A stretch of DNA of 64,000 nucleotides from an uncultured SAR86 cluster bacterium (GTDB lineage Bacteria; Pseudomonadota; Gammaproteobacteria; Magnimaribacterales; AG-339-G14), in assembly GCA_902536295.1 (NCBI GenBank), contig CACAWS010000002.1, positions 90,227-154,226 of the forward strand, in the 5' to 3' direction. The translations under genes were made by a program, and so were the position numbers. The notes below the pieces were generated by a model. That model was not told the DNA's origin, searched no databases, and saw only the letters and a list, made by a program, of their open reading frames with translations. This document shows positions 47,145 to 56,392 of the stretch, in pieces (positions within the stretch are counted from its first letter, which is position 1; each line of letters starts with the position of its first letter).

Positions 47145-48185
47145 ATGGAATTTAGAAAATTAGGTAATACTGATATTGATGTTAGTTTAATTTGCCTTGG
47201 CACTATGACATGGGGGCAACAAAATACAGAAGAAGAGGGCTTTGAGCAAATGGATTATGCTGTAGATCAAGGTATAAATTTTTTCGATACAGCTGAACTT
47301 TATTCCATACCGCCTATGGCGGAAACACAAGGAAGCACAGAAAAAATAATTGGGAATTGGTTCAAAAAAAGTGGTTTAAGAAAAGATATCATCCTTGCAA
47401 CTAAAGTAGCTGGAAGAAGCGGAATGAAATGGTTTAGGGGAGGAGAAACGAGATTAAATAAAAAAAATATTGAAGTAGCGATTGAAGGAAGTTTAAAAAG
47501 ACTACAAACTGATTATATTGATTTGTATCAATTGCATTGGCCTGATAGAGCGCTAAATATTTTCGGAGGCGGTCTCGGTTTATATAAACATTATGATCTT
47601 GAATCAATTCCTATAGAAGAAACTTTGGAAGTTTTGAACCAAATAGTCGCTACAGGAAAGGTGAGACACATTGGATTATCAAATGAAACTCCATGGGGAT
47701 TATCAGAATTCTTGAATATTTCTGACAAAAAATCTTTTCCTAGGGTCCAGTCTGTTCAAAATGCTTACAATCTTCTTAATAGAAATTATGAAACAGGAAT
47801 GTCGGAATTTTTTCATCGTAGTGATGTAGGACTGCTTGCATATTCTCCTCTTGCTCAAGGTTATTTATCTGGAAAATATTTAGACGGAAATTTGCCAGAA
47901 GGTTCAAGAACTAAATTATTTGGAAGGGGTCAAAGATATGAGACTCCAAGCGCTGAATCAGCTATAAAAAAATATGTTAATTTGGCAAAGCAATCTAATT
48001 TAGACCCTTCACTTATGGCAAATGCATTTGTAAATTCAAGAGATTTTGTTACCTCAAATATTATTGGAGCTACAACAATGCCTCAATTGAAATTAGCAAT
48101 AGAAAGTGAAAAAACAAAGTTATCAGAGGATGTGTTAACAGAATTAGACAAAATCCATTCTGAATGCCCAAATCCCTGCCCATAA
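47145..48185 (+). CDS. Aldo/keto reductase, Tas family
   Basis: Aldo/keto reductases use NADPH to reduce carbonyls. The 346-residue protein is close in layout to E. coli Tas: FRKLGNTDIDVSLICLGTMT, FFDTAELYSIPP (catalytic Asp and Tyr), LATKVAGRSGMKW (catalytic Lys), YQLHWPDRALNIFGG (catalytic His) and GLSNETPWG. Its substrate is unknown. It follows rimI by 4 bp. An identity as tas is likely but not certain. Confidence 0.87.
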   Translation: MEFRKLGNTDIDVSLICLGTMTWGQQNTEEEGFEQMDYAVDQGINFFDTAELYSIPPMAETQGSTEKIIGNWFKKSGLRKDIILATKVAGRSGMKWFRGGETRLNKKNIEVAIEGSLKRLQTDYIDLYQLHWPDRALNIFGGGLGLYKHYDLESIPIEETLEVLNQIVATGKVRHIGLSNETPWGLSEFLNISDKKSFPRVQSVQNAYNLLNRNYETGMSEFFHRSDVGLLAYSPLAQGYLSGKYLDGNLPEGSRTKLFGRGQRYETPSAESAIKKYVNLAKQSNLDPSLMANAFVNSRDFVTSNIIGATTMPQLKLAIESEKTKLSEDVLTELDKIHSECPNPCP

Positions 48186-48204
48186 AAATCAACAAATAAG
48201 ATTG

Positions 48205-48642
48205 ATGAATGATCTTTACACTAAAAAGTGTGAAAAATTTTCAGATGTTACTAATGAAAATTTTGAAATAATTAAAAACCTACGAACAGAAAGTCAGGGT
48301 GATAAAGTTTATGACGACGAAACAATTGATTTAGATAGTTTTCATTTAACTATTTATTTAAATGGAGAGTTAATCGCTTATTCAAGATTATACCCAAATT
48401 CAAATAATAACGTATCTCTTCAAAGGTTTTCTGTTTCTAGAAAACACAGAAATAAGGGGGTTTCAAAAATTTTAATGGAATTTATTTTCCAAATTTTTTG
48501 TGAAAAATTTAATAATGCTTCTTTGATTTTAACCTCAAGAATTAACACTAAAGTTTTTTACCAAAAATACGGATTTATCGTCTATAAAACTTTGATTGAA
48601 CAAGAAAAAGAAAGATTTTATATGAAAAAAAAAATTAAATAA
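48205..48642 (+). CDS. ElaA-like GNAT family N-acetyltransferase
   Basis: This 145-residue protein has the GNAT fold: a central strand block (LNGELIAYSRLYP), the acetyl-CoA motif QRFSVSRKHRNKGVSKILME and the later INTKVFYQKYGFIVY. The layout resembles ElaA, whose substrate is unknown. A TTG one codon upstream is also in frame; the ATG is preferred. It lies 19 bp after the aldo/keto reductase, and its 3' end overlaps the convergent cold-shock-domain gene by 8 bp. Confidence 0.8.
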   Translation: MNDLYTKKCEKFSDVTNENFEIIKNLRTESQGDKVYDDETIDLDSFHLTIYLNGELIAYSRLYPNSNNNVSLQRFSVSRKHRNKGVSKILMEFIFQIFCEKFNNASLILTSRINTKVFYQKYGFIVYKTLIEQEKERFYMKKKIK

Positions 48643-49006
48643 TTTTAATTTCATTAGCTTGTGGGCCTTTCATGCTCGAAACAACTTTATAACTCACCCT
48701 AGTATTTTCTTTTAAATTTTTTCTATCTTTCACGTCGACTGAAGCAAAGTGGATAAAAAGATCTCCACCTTTATCTCTTTCAAGGAATCCATAGCCTTTA
48801 CTTGGATCAAACCATTTAATTGTTCCTTTTTCTCTTCTCAGTCTATATTTGATCTGTCTTCCATAGACTATAATCATGCTTGATATATAGGTAGAGAAGA
48901 AAATAAAAAGGAAAATTCTGAGAAAAGCCTCTTGATACAAAAAATTGTAAAGTCCTGCTGCTGAAAGGCTTACTATGATTCCAGCTGTAGCACCTCTTAA
49001 CCACAT
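48635..49006 (-). CDS. Membrane-anchored cold-shock-domain protein
   Basis: The 123-residue protein has two parts. Residues about 5-21 and 29-48 are hydrophobic membrane segments, ending in a basic stretch (YGRQIKYRLRREK). Residues 60-123 form a complete cold-shock domain with KGTIKWFDPSKGYGFLERD (RNP1, KGYGFLE) and DLFIHF (RNP2). The topology would place the nucleic-acid-binding domain on the cytoplasmic face of the inner membrane. The gene is 7 bp after valS, so it is the last gene of a pepA-holC-valS operon. Its function is unknown; RNA binding at the membrane is inferred. Confidence 0.85.
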   Translation of the reverse strand: MWLRGATAGIIVSLSAAGLYNFLYQEAFLRIFLFIFFSTYISSMIIVYGRQIKYRLRREKGTIKWFDPSKGYGFLERDKGGDLFIHFASVDVKDRKNLKENTRVSYKVVSSMKGPQANEIKII

Positions 49007-49013
49007 AATTAAA

Positions 49014-51749
49014 TTATACTTCTTTTAATACTTTAAGATGTTTTTTCGTTTCAGAAATTTTAGTTTTTATTTCCTTCAATTGAGTTTTTCTTTCTTTAAT
49101 TAACAATTTTGGAGCATTATTTAAAAACTTTTCATTTCCTAATTGATCTTGTAATAAGACCAAACTCTTATTTAATTTGTTTAAGCTCTCGGAATTTCTA
49201 GTTATTTCTAAGTTGGGGTTAATCAAGCCTTTTAAGGGAATAAATATTTTATCTCCAGGAACCAAAATAATTGAAGAAGGAGGGGGATTGGAGGCATAAG
49301 CTATATTACTTACTCCACACAATTGCTCTAAATATACTTTATAGATTTCTAGAATTTTAAAATTTTTATTTCTTTTATCCATTATTAATTCAATTTCTAT
49401 TTTTGGAGACAACTTCATCTCAGATCTAAAATTTCTTATCCCCACTATCGTAGATTTAATAAGATTAATATCGTCAAAGTTTTTCTTAGAACCTTTAGTC
49501 TTGGGAAATTTTCTTAATGAGATGCTTTTAACTTTAAGCTTGTGATATTTTTTAAGCTGTTGCCATATTTCCTCTGTAACAAAAGGGATAATGGGGTGTA
49601 AGGCAATTAGAATTGATTCAAGAGTATTTACCAGTGAAGTCAATATTTGACTTTTTTCTATCTTGGACAGGGATTTATTTTGTAACCTTACTTTGCAGAA
49701 TTCTATATACCAATCACAATATTTTTCCCAAACAAACTCATAAATAACTTGAGTTGCTAAATCAAATCTATAATTTTCAATATGTGTGGTATAACTATTC
49801 AATGTTTTATCAAGTTCTTTTTGAATCCATATATCTTCCATAGATTTAGAGGAATTTTTAGAAAGATTTTTTTGATCACATTGCAGCAATATAAATCTCG
49901 AAGCGTTCCATAACTTATTACAAAAATTTCTATAGCCCTCTACTCTTTTTAAATCAAAATTTAAATCTCTACTTCCAGAAGCGAGAGAGCAAAAAGTGAA
50001 TCTTATTGCATCTGTTCCATAAGATGGGATACCGTTAGGGTAATCCTTTGAAGTTCTAGCTACTATTTTCTGTCTTTGATTAGGATTAATTAAGTTAGTA
50101 GTTCTTTTATTTATTAAATCCTTAAGATTTATTCCGTCGATGATATCTATTGGATCTAAAATATTACCTTTAGATTTAGACATTTTCTCGCCCTCGCTGT
50201 CTCTAACTAGTCCGTGTATATATACTTCCTTAAAAGGAACTTCCTTCAGAAATTTCTGAGAAATCATAATCATTCTTGCAACCCAAAAGAAAATTATGTC
50301 GAATCCAGTAACTAAAACAGAGGAAGGATGAAATTTTTTTAAGTGTTTTGTTTTTTTTGGCCATCCTAAAGTTACAAAGGTCCATAGTTGAGAAGAAAAC
50401 CATGTGTCCAAGACATCAGTATCTTGTTCTAATTTGATTGAATTATTAAGTTTATATTTAGTTCTAACTTTTTTCTCGGAAGCTCCTACATAGACCTTGC
50501 CTTTATCATCATACCAAGCAGGAATTCTGTGTCCCCACCATAATTGACGCGAAATACACCAATCTCTTATATCTTTCATCCATGAAAAATAAGTTTTCTC
50601 CCAATTGCTTGGTATAAACTTAATTTTTTTATCTCTGACCAGTTTAATTGCTTCTTTGGAAAGGTTCTTAGACTTTAGATACCATTGTTTCGTCAGCATT
50701 GGTTCTAAAATTTCTCCAGTCCTTTCACTTCTTGGAACATTATGTCTATGATCTAATTCTTTAACCAGTGCGCCAATGTTTTTTAAATCAGTAAGTAAGA
50801 TCTTTCTAGCCTCAATTGGGGTGAGATTTTGATACTTTTTTGGAACATTTTTATTCAATAATCCATTTTTATCTAAAATATTTACCATAGGAAGCTGATG
50901 TCTTTTACCTATTTCAAAATCGTTAAAATCGTGGGCAGGAGTAATTTTTAGACAGCCTGTTCCAAAATCTTTATCAACATAATTGTCGCTAATAATTTTT
51001 ATGGACTTACCTGAAATAGGAATTTCAAAGGTTTCCCCTATAAGATCTATATATCTTTTATCGTTTGGATTCACAGCTATCGCTACATCGCCGAACATAG
51101 TTTCAGGTCTTGTAGTGGCAACTACAATTGATCTTTCTTTGTTTTTATAAGTAATATGCCAGATCTTGGCATTTTCTTCTTCAGATAAAACCTCTAGATC
51201 AGAGATAGCAGTTTTAAGACTTACATCCCAATTTACAAGCCTATAGCCTCTGTAAATTAGCCCTTCATCGTAAAGAGAACAGAACACTTCGGTGACGGCT
51301 TCGCTAAAATCATCATCCATAGTAAATTTTTCTCTATTCCAATCTAACGATGCCCCCAATCGTTTAAGTTGAGAAGAAATTATGTTGCCTGATTTCGATT
51401 TCCATTTCCAAACTTCTTTTTCGAATCTACTTCTACCTATTTTTTCCCTAGATAAACCCTTTTGTTCAAGGTTTCTCTCCACAACTAGTTGTGTCGCTAT
51501 GCCGGCATGATCTATTCCAGGTTGCCATAGTACTTCGAAGCCTTTTAATCTTTTATACCTCGACAAAACATCCATTAATGTATTTTGAAACCCATGTCCC
51601 ATGTGAAGACTGCCTGTGACATTTGGAGGAGGGATCATAATGCTATAAGTTTTTTTATTAGATGAAACTTTTGGACTAAATAGATTATTTTTTTCCCAAA
51701 ATGAGTACCATTTTTTTTCTATTTGTTTTGGTTCAAAGACTTTTTTCAT
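49014..51749 (-). CDS. valS: Valyl-tRNA synthetase
   Basis: ValS charges tRNA-Val and edits misacylated threonine. The 911-residue class I enzyme has the HIGH-type motif HMGH at residues 49-52 (NVTGSLHMGHGF), the KMSKS motif near residue 520 (KMSKSKGN), an inserted editing domain (TTRPETMFGD) and a C-terminal coiled coil of about 60 residues ending in lysine-rich repeats. It follows holC with a 17-bp overlap, the conserved pepA-holC-valS order. Confidence 0.98.
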   Translation of the reverse strand: MKKVFEPKQIEKKWYSFWEKNNLFSPKVSSNKKTYSIMIPPPNVTGSLHMGHGFQNTLMDVLSRYKRLKGFEVLWQPGIDHAGIATQLVVERNLEQKGLSREKIGRSRFEKEVWKWKSKSGNIISSQLKRLGASLDWNREKFTMDDDFSEAVTEVFCSLYDEGLIYRGYRLVNWDVSLKTAISDLEVLSEEENAKIWHITYKNKERSIVVATTRPETMFGDVAIAVNPNDKRYIDLIGETFEIPISGKSIKIISDNYVDKDFGTGCLKITPAHDFNDFEIGKRHQLPMVNILDKNGLLNKNVPKKYQNLTPIEARKILLTDLKNIGALVKELDHRHNVPRSERTGEILEPMLTKQWYLKSKNLSKEAIKLVRDKKIKFIPSNWEKTYFSWMKDIRDWCISRQLWWGHRIPAWYDDKGKVYVGASEKKVRTKYKLNNSIKLEQDTDVLDTWFSSQLWTFVTLGWPKKTKHLKKFHPSSVLVTGFDIIFFWVARMIMISQKFLKEVPFKEVYIHGLVRDSEGEKMSKSKGNILDPIDIIDGINLKDLINKRTTNLINPNQRQKIVARTSKDYPNGIPSYGTDAIRFTFCSLASGSRDLNFDLKRVEGYRNFCNKLWNASRFILLQCDQKNLSKNSSKSMEDIWIQKELDKTLNSYTTHIENYRFDLATQVIYEFVWEKYCDWYIEFCKVRLQNKSLSKIEKSQILTSLVNTLESILIALHPIIPFVTEEIWQQLKKYHKLKVKSISLRKFPKTKGSKKNFDDINLIKSTIVGIRNFRSEMKLSPKIEIELIMDKRNKNFKILEIYKVYLEQLCGVSNIAYASNPPPSSIILVPGDKIFIPLKGLINPNLEITRNSESLNKLNKSLVLLQDQLGNEKFLNNAPKLLIKERKTQLKEIKTKISETKKHLKVLKEV

Positions 51750-52194
51750 TTTCTTCTACAAAATCGGGTTTTAATCCATCACCTAAACATTTTTTATAGC
51801 TTTCTCTAGCAATATTTTGAAAGTTAGAATTGTCTGTTATCACAATCTGATAAGTTTTTTTAAAATCACTATAGTTAGATGGAATTTGAGGATTTAAATT
51901 TATTAGATAGTAAAAACTAATTTCATTCTTTAAGCCGGGGTAAGAAATAAGAACTTCACAATCCTGAGAATCTCTATCAGTTAATATTTTGTGAGGAAGA
52001 TATATTTGTTCAGGATAGCCCCACATCCTTTCATCCAAAATGGAAGCTTGTTTGGCATCACTACATCTAATATTAATTTTTTTAGAATCACCTTCTAAAA
52101 GACTCTCATATGCTATTTTTCCTGTCAATTCACAAACAAAGTCAATAGCTCTTTCTTCAGTATTGCCAGCTTTTAAGAAGCTTACGGTACTCAT
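51733..52194 (-). CDS. holC: DNA polymerase III subunit chi (HolC)
   Basis: Chi links the clamp loader, through psi, to SSB on the lagging strand. The 153-residue protein has the family pattern: SFLKAGNTEERAIDFVCEL, GKIAYESLLEG, and DERMWGYPEQIYLPHKIL followed by VLISYP. It sits between pepA and valS exactly as in E. coli, and its end overlaps valS by 17 bp. The presence of chi predicts a psi partner; a candidate is at 46339-46632. Confidence 0.92.
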   Translation of the reverse strand: MSTVSFLKAGNTEERAIDFVCELTGKIAYESLLEGDSKKINIRCSDAKQASILDERMWGYPEQIYLPHKILTDRDSQDCEVLISYPGLKNEISFYYLINLNPQIPSNYSDFKKTYQIVITDNSNFQNIARESYKKCLGDGLKPDFVEENEKSL

Positions 52195-52198
52195 GAAT

Positions 52199-53707
52199 TT
52201 ACTTTCTTGATAATAGATATTCCGTCAATAATGGAACGGGTCTGCCGCTAGATGTTTTACCTACTTTCCCTCCATAGGCTGTTCCAGCAATATCTAGATG
52301 AGCCCATTTATAAGATTTTGTAAATCTTGATAAAAAACAGGCTGCTGTTATAGTCCCAGCCCTGCCTCCAATATTAGCAATATCAGCATATTTACTATTT
52401 AAGTCACTTTGATATTCGTCCCATAAAGGCAATTGCCAAGCTTTATCGCAGCTAGAGTATCCACTTTTCATAATACTTTCTGCTAAACCCTGGTCGTTTG
52501 ATAATAAACCAGTCGCCTGATGACCAAGGGCAATTACACAAGCACCCGTGAGGGTAGCAATATCAATTACACTTGCAGGCTTGTATCTTTCAACGTAAGT
52601 CAAAGCATCGCAAAGAACCAGTCTCCCTTCAGCATCAGTATTTAAGATTTCCACAGTTTGACCAGATAAGGTGTTTACGACGTCACCAGGTTTGGTAGCT
52701 GTGCTGCTTGGCATATTTTCTGCAGAAGCAACAATACCGAATATATTCAATTTGGGTTTAATTTCTCCAATTGCTCTCATAGTTCCAAAAACGCTTGCAG
52801 AACCAGACATATCGTATTTCATTTCATCCATATTTGGGCTAGGTTTAATGCTTATGCCCCCCGTATCGAAAGTAATTCCTTTCCCCACAATAATATGAGG
52901 TTTAGATTTTTTATCTCCTCCTGAATACTCCATAATAATGAATTTAGATTCTTGTGCACTTCCATTACCTACTGAAAGCAAACAATCCATGCCTAGTTTT
53001 TTCATTTCTTTTTCACCTAAAACTTTTGTTTTAATAGATGGATATCGTTTAGCTAATAATTTAGCTTGATTAGCAAGATAAGTTGGAGTGCATATATTTG
53101 CAGGTGTGTTGGCTAGATTTTTTGAAGTATTCATGCCGGAACCAATTATTTGGCCGACTTTTATTGCAGAAACTAATTTTTGTTTAGATTCTTTACCTTC
53201 TAAATTTAAAAAATTAACTTTTTTTAATTTATTTTTTGGCTGATCTTTTTTTCCATCAAAAAAATATTGATAACATCCTGACTCAAGGTCTCTAGCTAAA
53301 ATTTTATAAACCCAAGAGGAACTATTAGTTTTAACTTTAATTTCAGGTAGAAAAATGTCTATAATTTTTGAATTAGCAGAAATACTTATTTTAGATATTG
53401 CATTGCTCAAAGAAGAAAATTCATCTTCATTAAGCTCTTTGTTCTTTTTTCCTAATCCCACAAAAAAGACTTTACTTGCTTGGAAACCATTTAATTCAGG
53501 CAGATACAATTGATTGCCTAATTTTCCAGTTAATTCCTGTCTTTTTATTAATTTTCTTAAGGATCCTGATGAAGCAGTATCAAGAATTTTCGTTATATCA
53601 TTTAGGTTTTTATCTTCATAAATTCCGATTAGTAAACATTCAGATTTAAGGCTATTTAAAGAATCAATTTTTTTTAAATATGATGTGATAGAAATTAATT
53701 TTTTCAT
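52199..53707 (-). CDS. pepA: Leucyl aminopeptidase PepA
   Basis: PepA is a two-metal M17 aminopeptidase; in E. coli it also binds DNA in Xer recombination and in carAB control. The 502-residue protein has GKGITFDTGGISIKP, MKYDMSGSASVFG and the signature NTDAEGRLVLCDAL near residue 355. It starts the minus-strand pepA-holC-valS-cold-shock operon and is divergent from lptF across 55 bp. Whether this PepA regulates carAB, also in the window, is unknown. Confidence 0.96.
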   Translation of the reverse strand: MKKLISITSYLKKIDSLNSLKSECLLIGIYEDKNLNDITKILDTASSGSLRKLIKRQELTGKLGNQLYLPELNGFQASKVFFVGLGKKNKELNEDEFSSLSNAISKISISANSKIIDIFLPEIKVKTNSSSWVYKILARDLESGCYQYFFDGKKDQPKNKLKKVNFLNLEGKESKQKLVSAIKVGQIIGSGMNTSKNLANTPANICTPTYLANQAKLLAKRYPSIKTKVLGEKEMKKLGMDCLLSVGNGSAQESKFIIMEYSGGDKKSKPHIIVGKGITFDTGGISIKPSPNMDEMKYDMSGSASVFGTMRAIGEIKPKLNIFGIVASAENMPSSTATKPGDVVNTLSGQTVEILNTDAEGRLVLCDALTYVERYKPASVIDIATLTGACVIALGHQATGLLSNDQGLAESIMKSGYSSCDKAWQLPLWDEYQSDLNSKYADIANIGGRAGTITAACFLSRFTKSYKWAHLDIAGTAYGGKVGKTSSGRPVPLLTEYLLSRK

Positions 53708-53728
53708 TTTTGCTCCAAACTATTTTTG

Positions 53729-53743
53729 TTAGATAATATCTAA
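53729..53743. promoter_or_regulatory. Perfect 15-bp palindrome between pepA and lptF
   Basis: TTAGATA and TATCTAA flank a central A at 53736. It lies mid-way in the 55-bp divergent gap and contains GATAAT, so it could be a -10 element read in both directions, an operator, or both. Its first 11 bases (TTAGATAATAT) also occur before rplU. Confidence 0.4.
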
Positions 53744-53762
53744 TGATTATTGAAAAACTATT

Positions 53763-54917
53763 ATGCCAAAAATAATATCTTTTTATATATTTAACCAACT
53801 GTTAAAAACGTTGCTTATAACCTTTTTTATTTTATTTGGCATTTTGTTTTTCAATGAGTCTATCGGTTTTTTAGAGAAAGCTGCAAATGGAGAATTGTAC
53901 CCAAGTTTAGTTAGCTTAGTATTGATATACTCCATACCTTCAATTTTAGAAGTTGTTATTCCAACATCTATTTTTATAGGCACTTTAATTTCAATTTATA
54001 ATCTAAAGAAAACCAATGAAATTACTTTTGCAAATCAAGCTGGAATAAATCATTCTAAAATAATTTATTTATGCTTGATTCCATCTTTAATTTTTTCCAT
54101 TTTTTTAATTATTAATTCTTTCTTTATTTCTCCTACTTCAAACCAACGTTTAAGCTTTCTCTCTAATTCTCAGTCTTTTGCAGATAATTTTAAGCTTATG
54201 GGAGAAGGCAAGATCAATAAAATTGATGAACTAAATGGTATTTTTTATGCAGAGGGAGCTTCGGATTTAGGATTCCAAAATATATTTGCAAAAATTGAAT
54301 CTGAAGATTTAGAGTACATCCTCAATTCATCTGAGGTTTCTGCCAGCTCTTCAGATCAGAACTATAACCAAATTACATTTAAGAAAGGTGAGCTTTTCAT
54401 TCCTTTAGATAACAATAATATATTTTTAGATTATAGAAACCTTTTTTTTCTTTTCCCTAAAAAGTCAGTTTCTTCAAATGAAAATATAAAAACCAAAAAT
54501 TGGTTTGAACTTATAGATAGCGCAAATGAAGAGATTTATCTTGCGGAAATCCTTGAAAGATTTTCCTTAAGTCTAATGTTGATTATTTCAGTATTAATTG
54601 CAGTTCCTTTAAGTTTAAGGATGTTTGAGAATGGAAGATTCTTGCTAATTTTTTCTGGCTTGATAATTTTTTTGTCTTATTACGGACTGGTGGTTGGAAA
54701 AAAAGTGTTCGTTGAACAAGGAATTTTTGATCCTATACAAATTTTTGTCATCACTCATTGTTTGTATTTTGCGTTAGCATTATTTCTAATAGGTTTGGAT
54801 AATTTTAAAATAGAGCCAAATTCATTAATTTCTACAAAGTATTCAAATAAATGGTTTGCTCAAGTTTTCTTTCTTTTAATGCTTTTAATTATTTTCTTAA
54901 ATTTTTTATTTTTCTAG
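53763..54917 (+). CDS. lptF: LPS export ABC transporter permease LptF
   Basis: LptF with LptG and LptB extracts lipopolysaccharide from the inner membrane. The 384-residue protein has the family N-terminal amphipathic helix (IISFYIFNQLLKTLLITFFI), about six membrane segments arranged three before and three after a large periplasmic beta-jellyroll domain (residues about 125-265). It is divergent from pepA, as in E. coli, and precedes lptG by 9 bp. Confidence 0.94.
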   Translation: MPKIISFYIFNQLLKTLLITFFILFGILFFNESIGFLEKAANGELYPSLVSLVLIYSIPSILEVVIPTSIFIGTLISIYNLKKTNEITFANQAGINHSKIIYLCLIPSLIFSIFLIINSFFISPTSNQRLSFLSNSQSFADNFKLMGEGKINKIDELNGIFYAEGASDLGFQNIFAKIESEDLEYILNSSEVSASSSDQNYNQITFKKGELFIPLDNNNIFLDYRNLFFLFPKKSVSSNENIKTKNWFELIDSANEEIYLAEILERFSLSLMLIISVLIAVPLSLRMFENGRFLLIFSGLIIFLSYYGLVVGKKVFVEQGIFDPIQIFVITHCLYFALALFLIGLDNFKIEPNSLISTKYSNKWFAQVFFLLMLLIIFLNFLFF

Positions 54918-54926
54918 GAGTTTAAT

Positions 54927-55949
54927 TTGAAATTTTTTATAGGAGACACTATAGATAGAATTTTCTTTATCGAGTCTTTTAAGATTCTTTTTTTTGTATC
55001 TTTTTTAATATTTTCTCTAGATTTACTATTGAATTTTGTAAAAGAAATGGAGGACTTGAATAAAGATTATTCTTTTTCTGAAGCTTTAAGTTATATTTTT
55101 TTTATATCGTTAGGTAGATTATGCGAAATTCTTCCTTTATGTGCAGTAATTTCTGCAATATTAGCATTTGGATTTCTCAGCGACTCAGGGGAATTGATTG
55201 CCGCTCAAATTTTAGGAAAGTCTTTAATGTTAAGTGTTTTGAATATTTTAAAACCAATTGTTCTAATATTGGTTTTAACTCTAATAAGTTTTGAATACGT
55301 TACACCAGAACTTGAGAGATTTGCCAAAGGTGTAAAATATAAAAATCAAGAATTCACAAATAAAACAGAATGGCTGCAAAAAAACAATATTCTTGCAAAT
55401 TATTCTGTTGGAGACAGATTTGGATCAAACTTAAAGCTATACGTCTTAGGCGAAGAACGAAAATTAGATTCCATTGTCGAAGCTAAATCTTTTGAAATTC
55501 AAGAAAAAAAATGGAAGTTGAATCAAGCGTTTGATTCAATAACAAAAAAAGAATTTGAAGAATATTATTGGTATGAAGCTCCAAATGTTGGATTAAATGA
55601 GAACTTAGGAATCAAAGAGCTCCCTTTGTCACATGTATATAAAATTTTGAGTCAAACTGGACCTGAAAGAGAGAAGAAAAAAATTTCTTATGAATTTTGG
55701 AAAAAATTATTGGAACCTTTATCAGCAATTTCAATTATTTTGTTATCAATTGCACTATCAATATCTTTGTTTGCAAGAAATAAAAATTTAGAAAGGGTTC
55801 TTTTTGGCGCTTTAATGGCTTTTGGATTTAATTTAGTTTTAAAAATATTTGGTAATGTCGCAATCATAAATAACATTTCGCCTTCTCTCGCCATATTGAT
55901 TCCTTCATTGTTAGTTGGATATATTGGTTTAAAAATTTTAAAAACCTAA
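54927..55949 (+). CDS. lptG: LPS export ABC transporter permease LptG
   Basis: LptG pairs with LptF in the LptB2FG exporter. The 340-residue protein shows the same plan: membrane segments near residues 15-35, 50-75 and 95-125, a periplasmic domain, then three C-terminal segments. The start is a TTG with a well-placed TAGGAG (54915-54920). It overlaps the convergent RDD gene by 4 bp. Confidence 0.93.
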   Translation: MKFFIGDTIDRIFFIESFKILFFVSFLIFSLDLLLNFVKEMEDLNKDYSFSEALSYIFFISLGRLCEILPLCAVISAILAFGFLSDSGELIAAQILGKSLMLSVLNILKPIVLILVLTLISFEYVTPELERFAKGVKYKNQEFTNKTEWLQKNNILANYSVGDRFGSNLKLYVLGEERKLDSIVEAKSFEIQEKKWKLNQAFDSITKKEFEEYYWYEAPNVGLNENLGIKELPLSHVYKILSQTGPEREKKKISYEFWKKLLEPLSAISIILLSIALSISLFARNKNLERVLFGALMAFGFNLVLKIFGNVAIINNISPSLAILIPSLLVGYIGLKILKT

Positions 55950-56392
55950 TTTGTCTTCACTACTTTTGTCTTAGACAAAACATCATTTAAAGATTTTTTT
56001 TCTTTATTGAAGAAAATGTACAAATAATTTATTCCAAAAAGTGAGTTAAAAATCAAACCATAAAAACTTCTAGCTAAAAGTGTTTTAATTGAAAGAAGCT
56101 TACCAGATTCGTGGACTACTTTTATCTTCCAAACTTGCATGCCCAGAGTTTGTCCGTTATTTACTTTCCAAAAATATGTGAAAAATACGGTTCCTATAAA
56201 AATGTAAGTTATCTGAAGAAAAAAGATTTCAAGTGGAGCTTCGAAAGTTTTATCAAATAAGAATGTTATCAATAGAAGAAAACAAACGATTATTCCAATT
56301 ACTAACAAAGAGTCGTAAAACAACGCTAAAATTCTTCTAAAAAAGCCAGCTGTAATAAATTCATTTAATTTTCTAGATTCTTCAATTGTCAT
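55946..56392 (-). CDS. RDD family membrane protein
   Basis: This 148-residue protein has the RDD-domain pattern: an N-terminal RR and a following Asp in the first membrane segment (FFRRILALFYDSLLVIG), three hydrophobic segments in all, and NGQTLGMQVWKIKVV between the second and third. RDD proteins have no single known role; some are proposed transporters. It overlaps dapD by 11 bp at its start and lptG by 4 bp at its end. Confidence 0.85.
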   Translation of the reverse strand: MTIEESRKLNEFITAGFFRRILALFYDSLLVIGIIVCFLLLITFLFDKTFEAPLEIFFLQITYIFIGTVFFTYFWKVNNGQTLGMQVWKIKVVHESGKLLSIKTLLARSFYGLIFNSLFGINYLYIFFNKEKKSLNDVLSKTKVVKTN

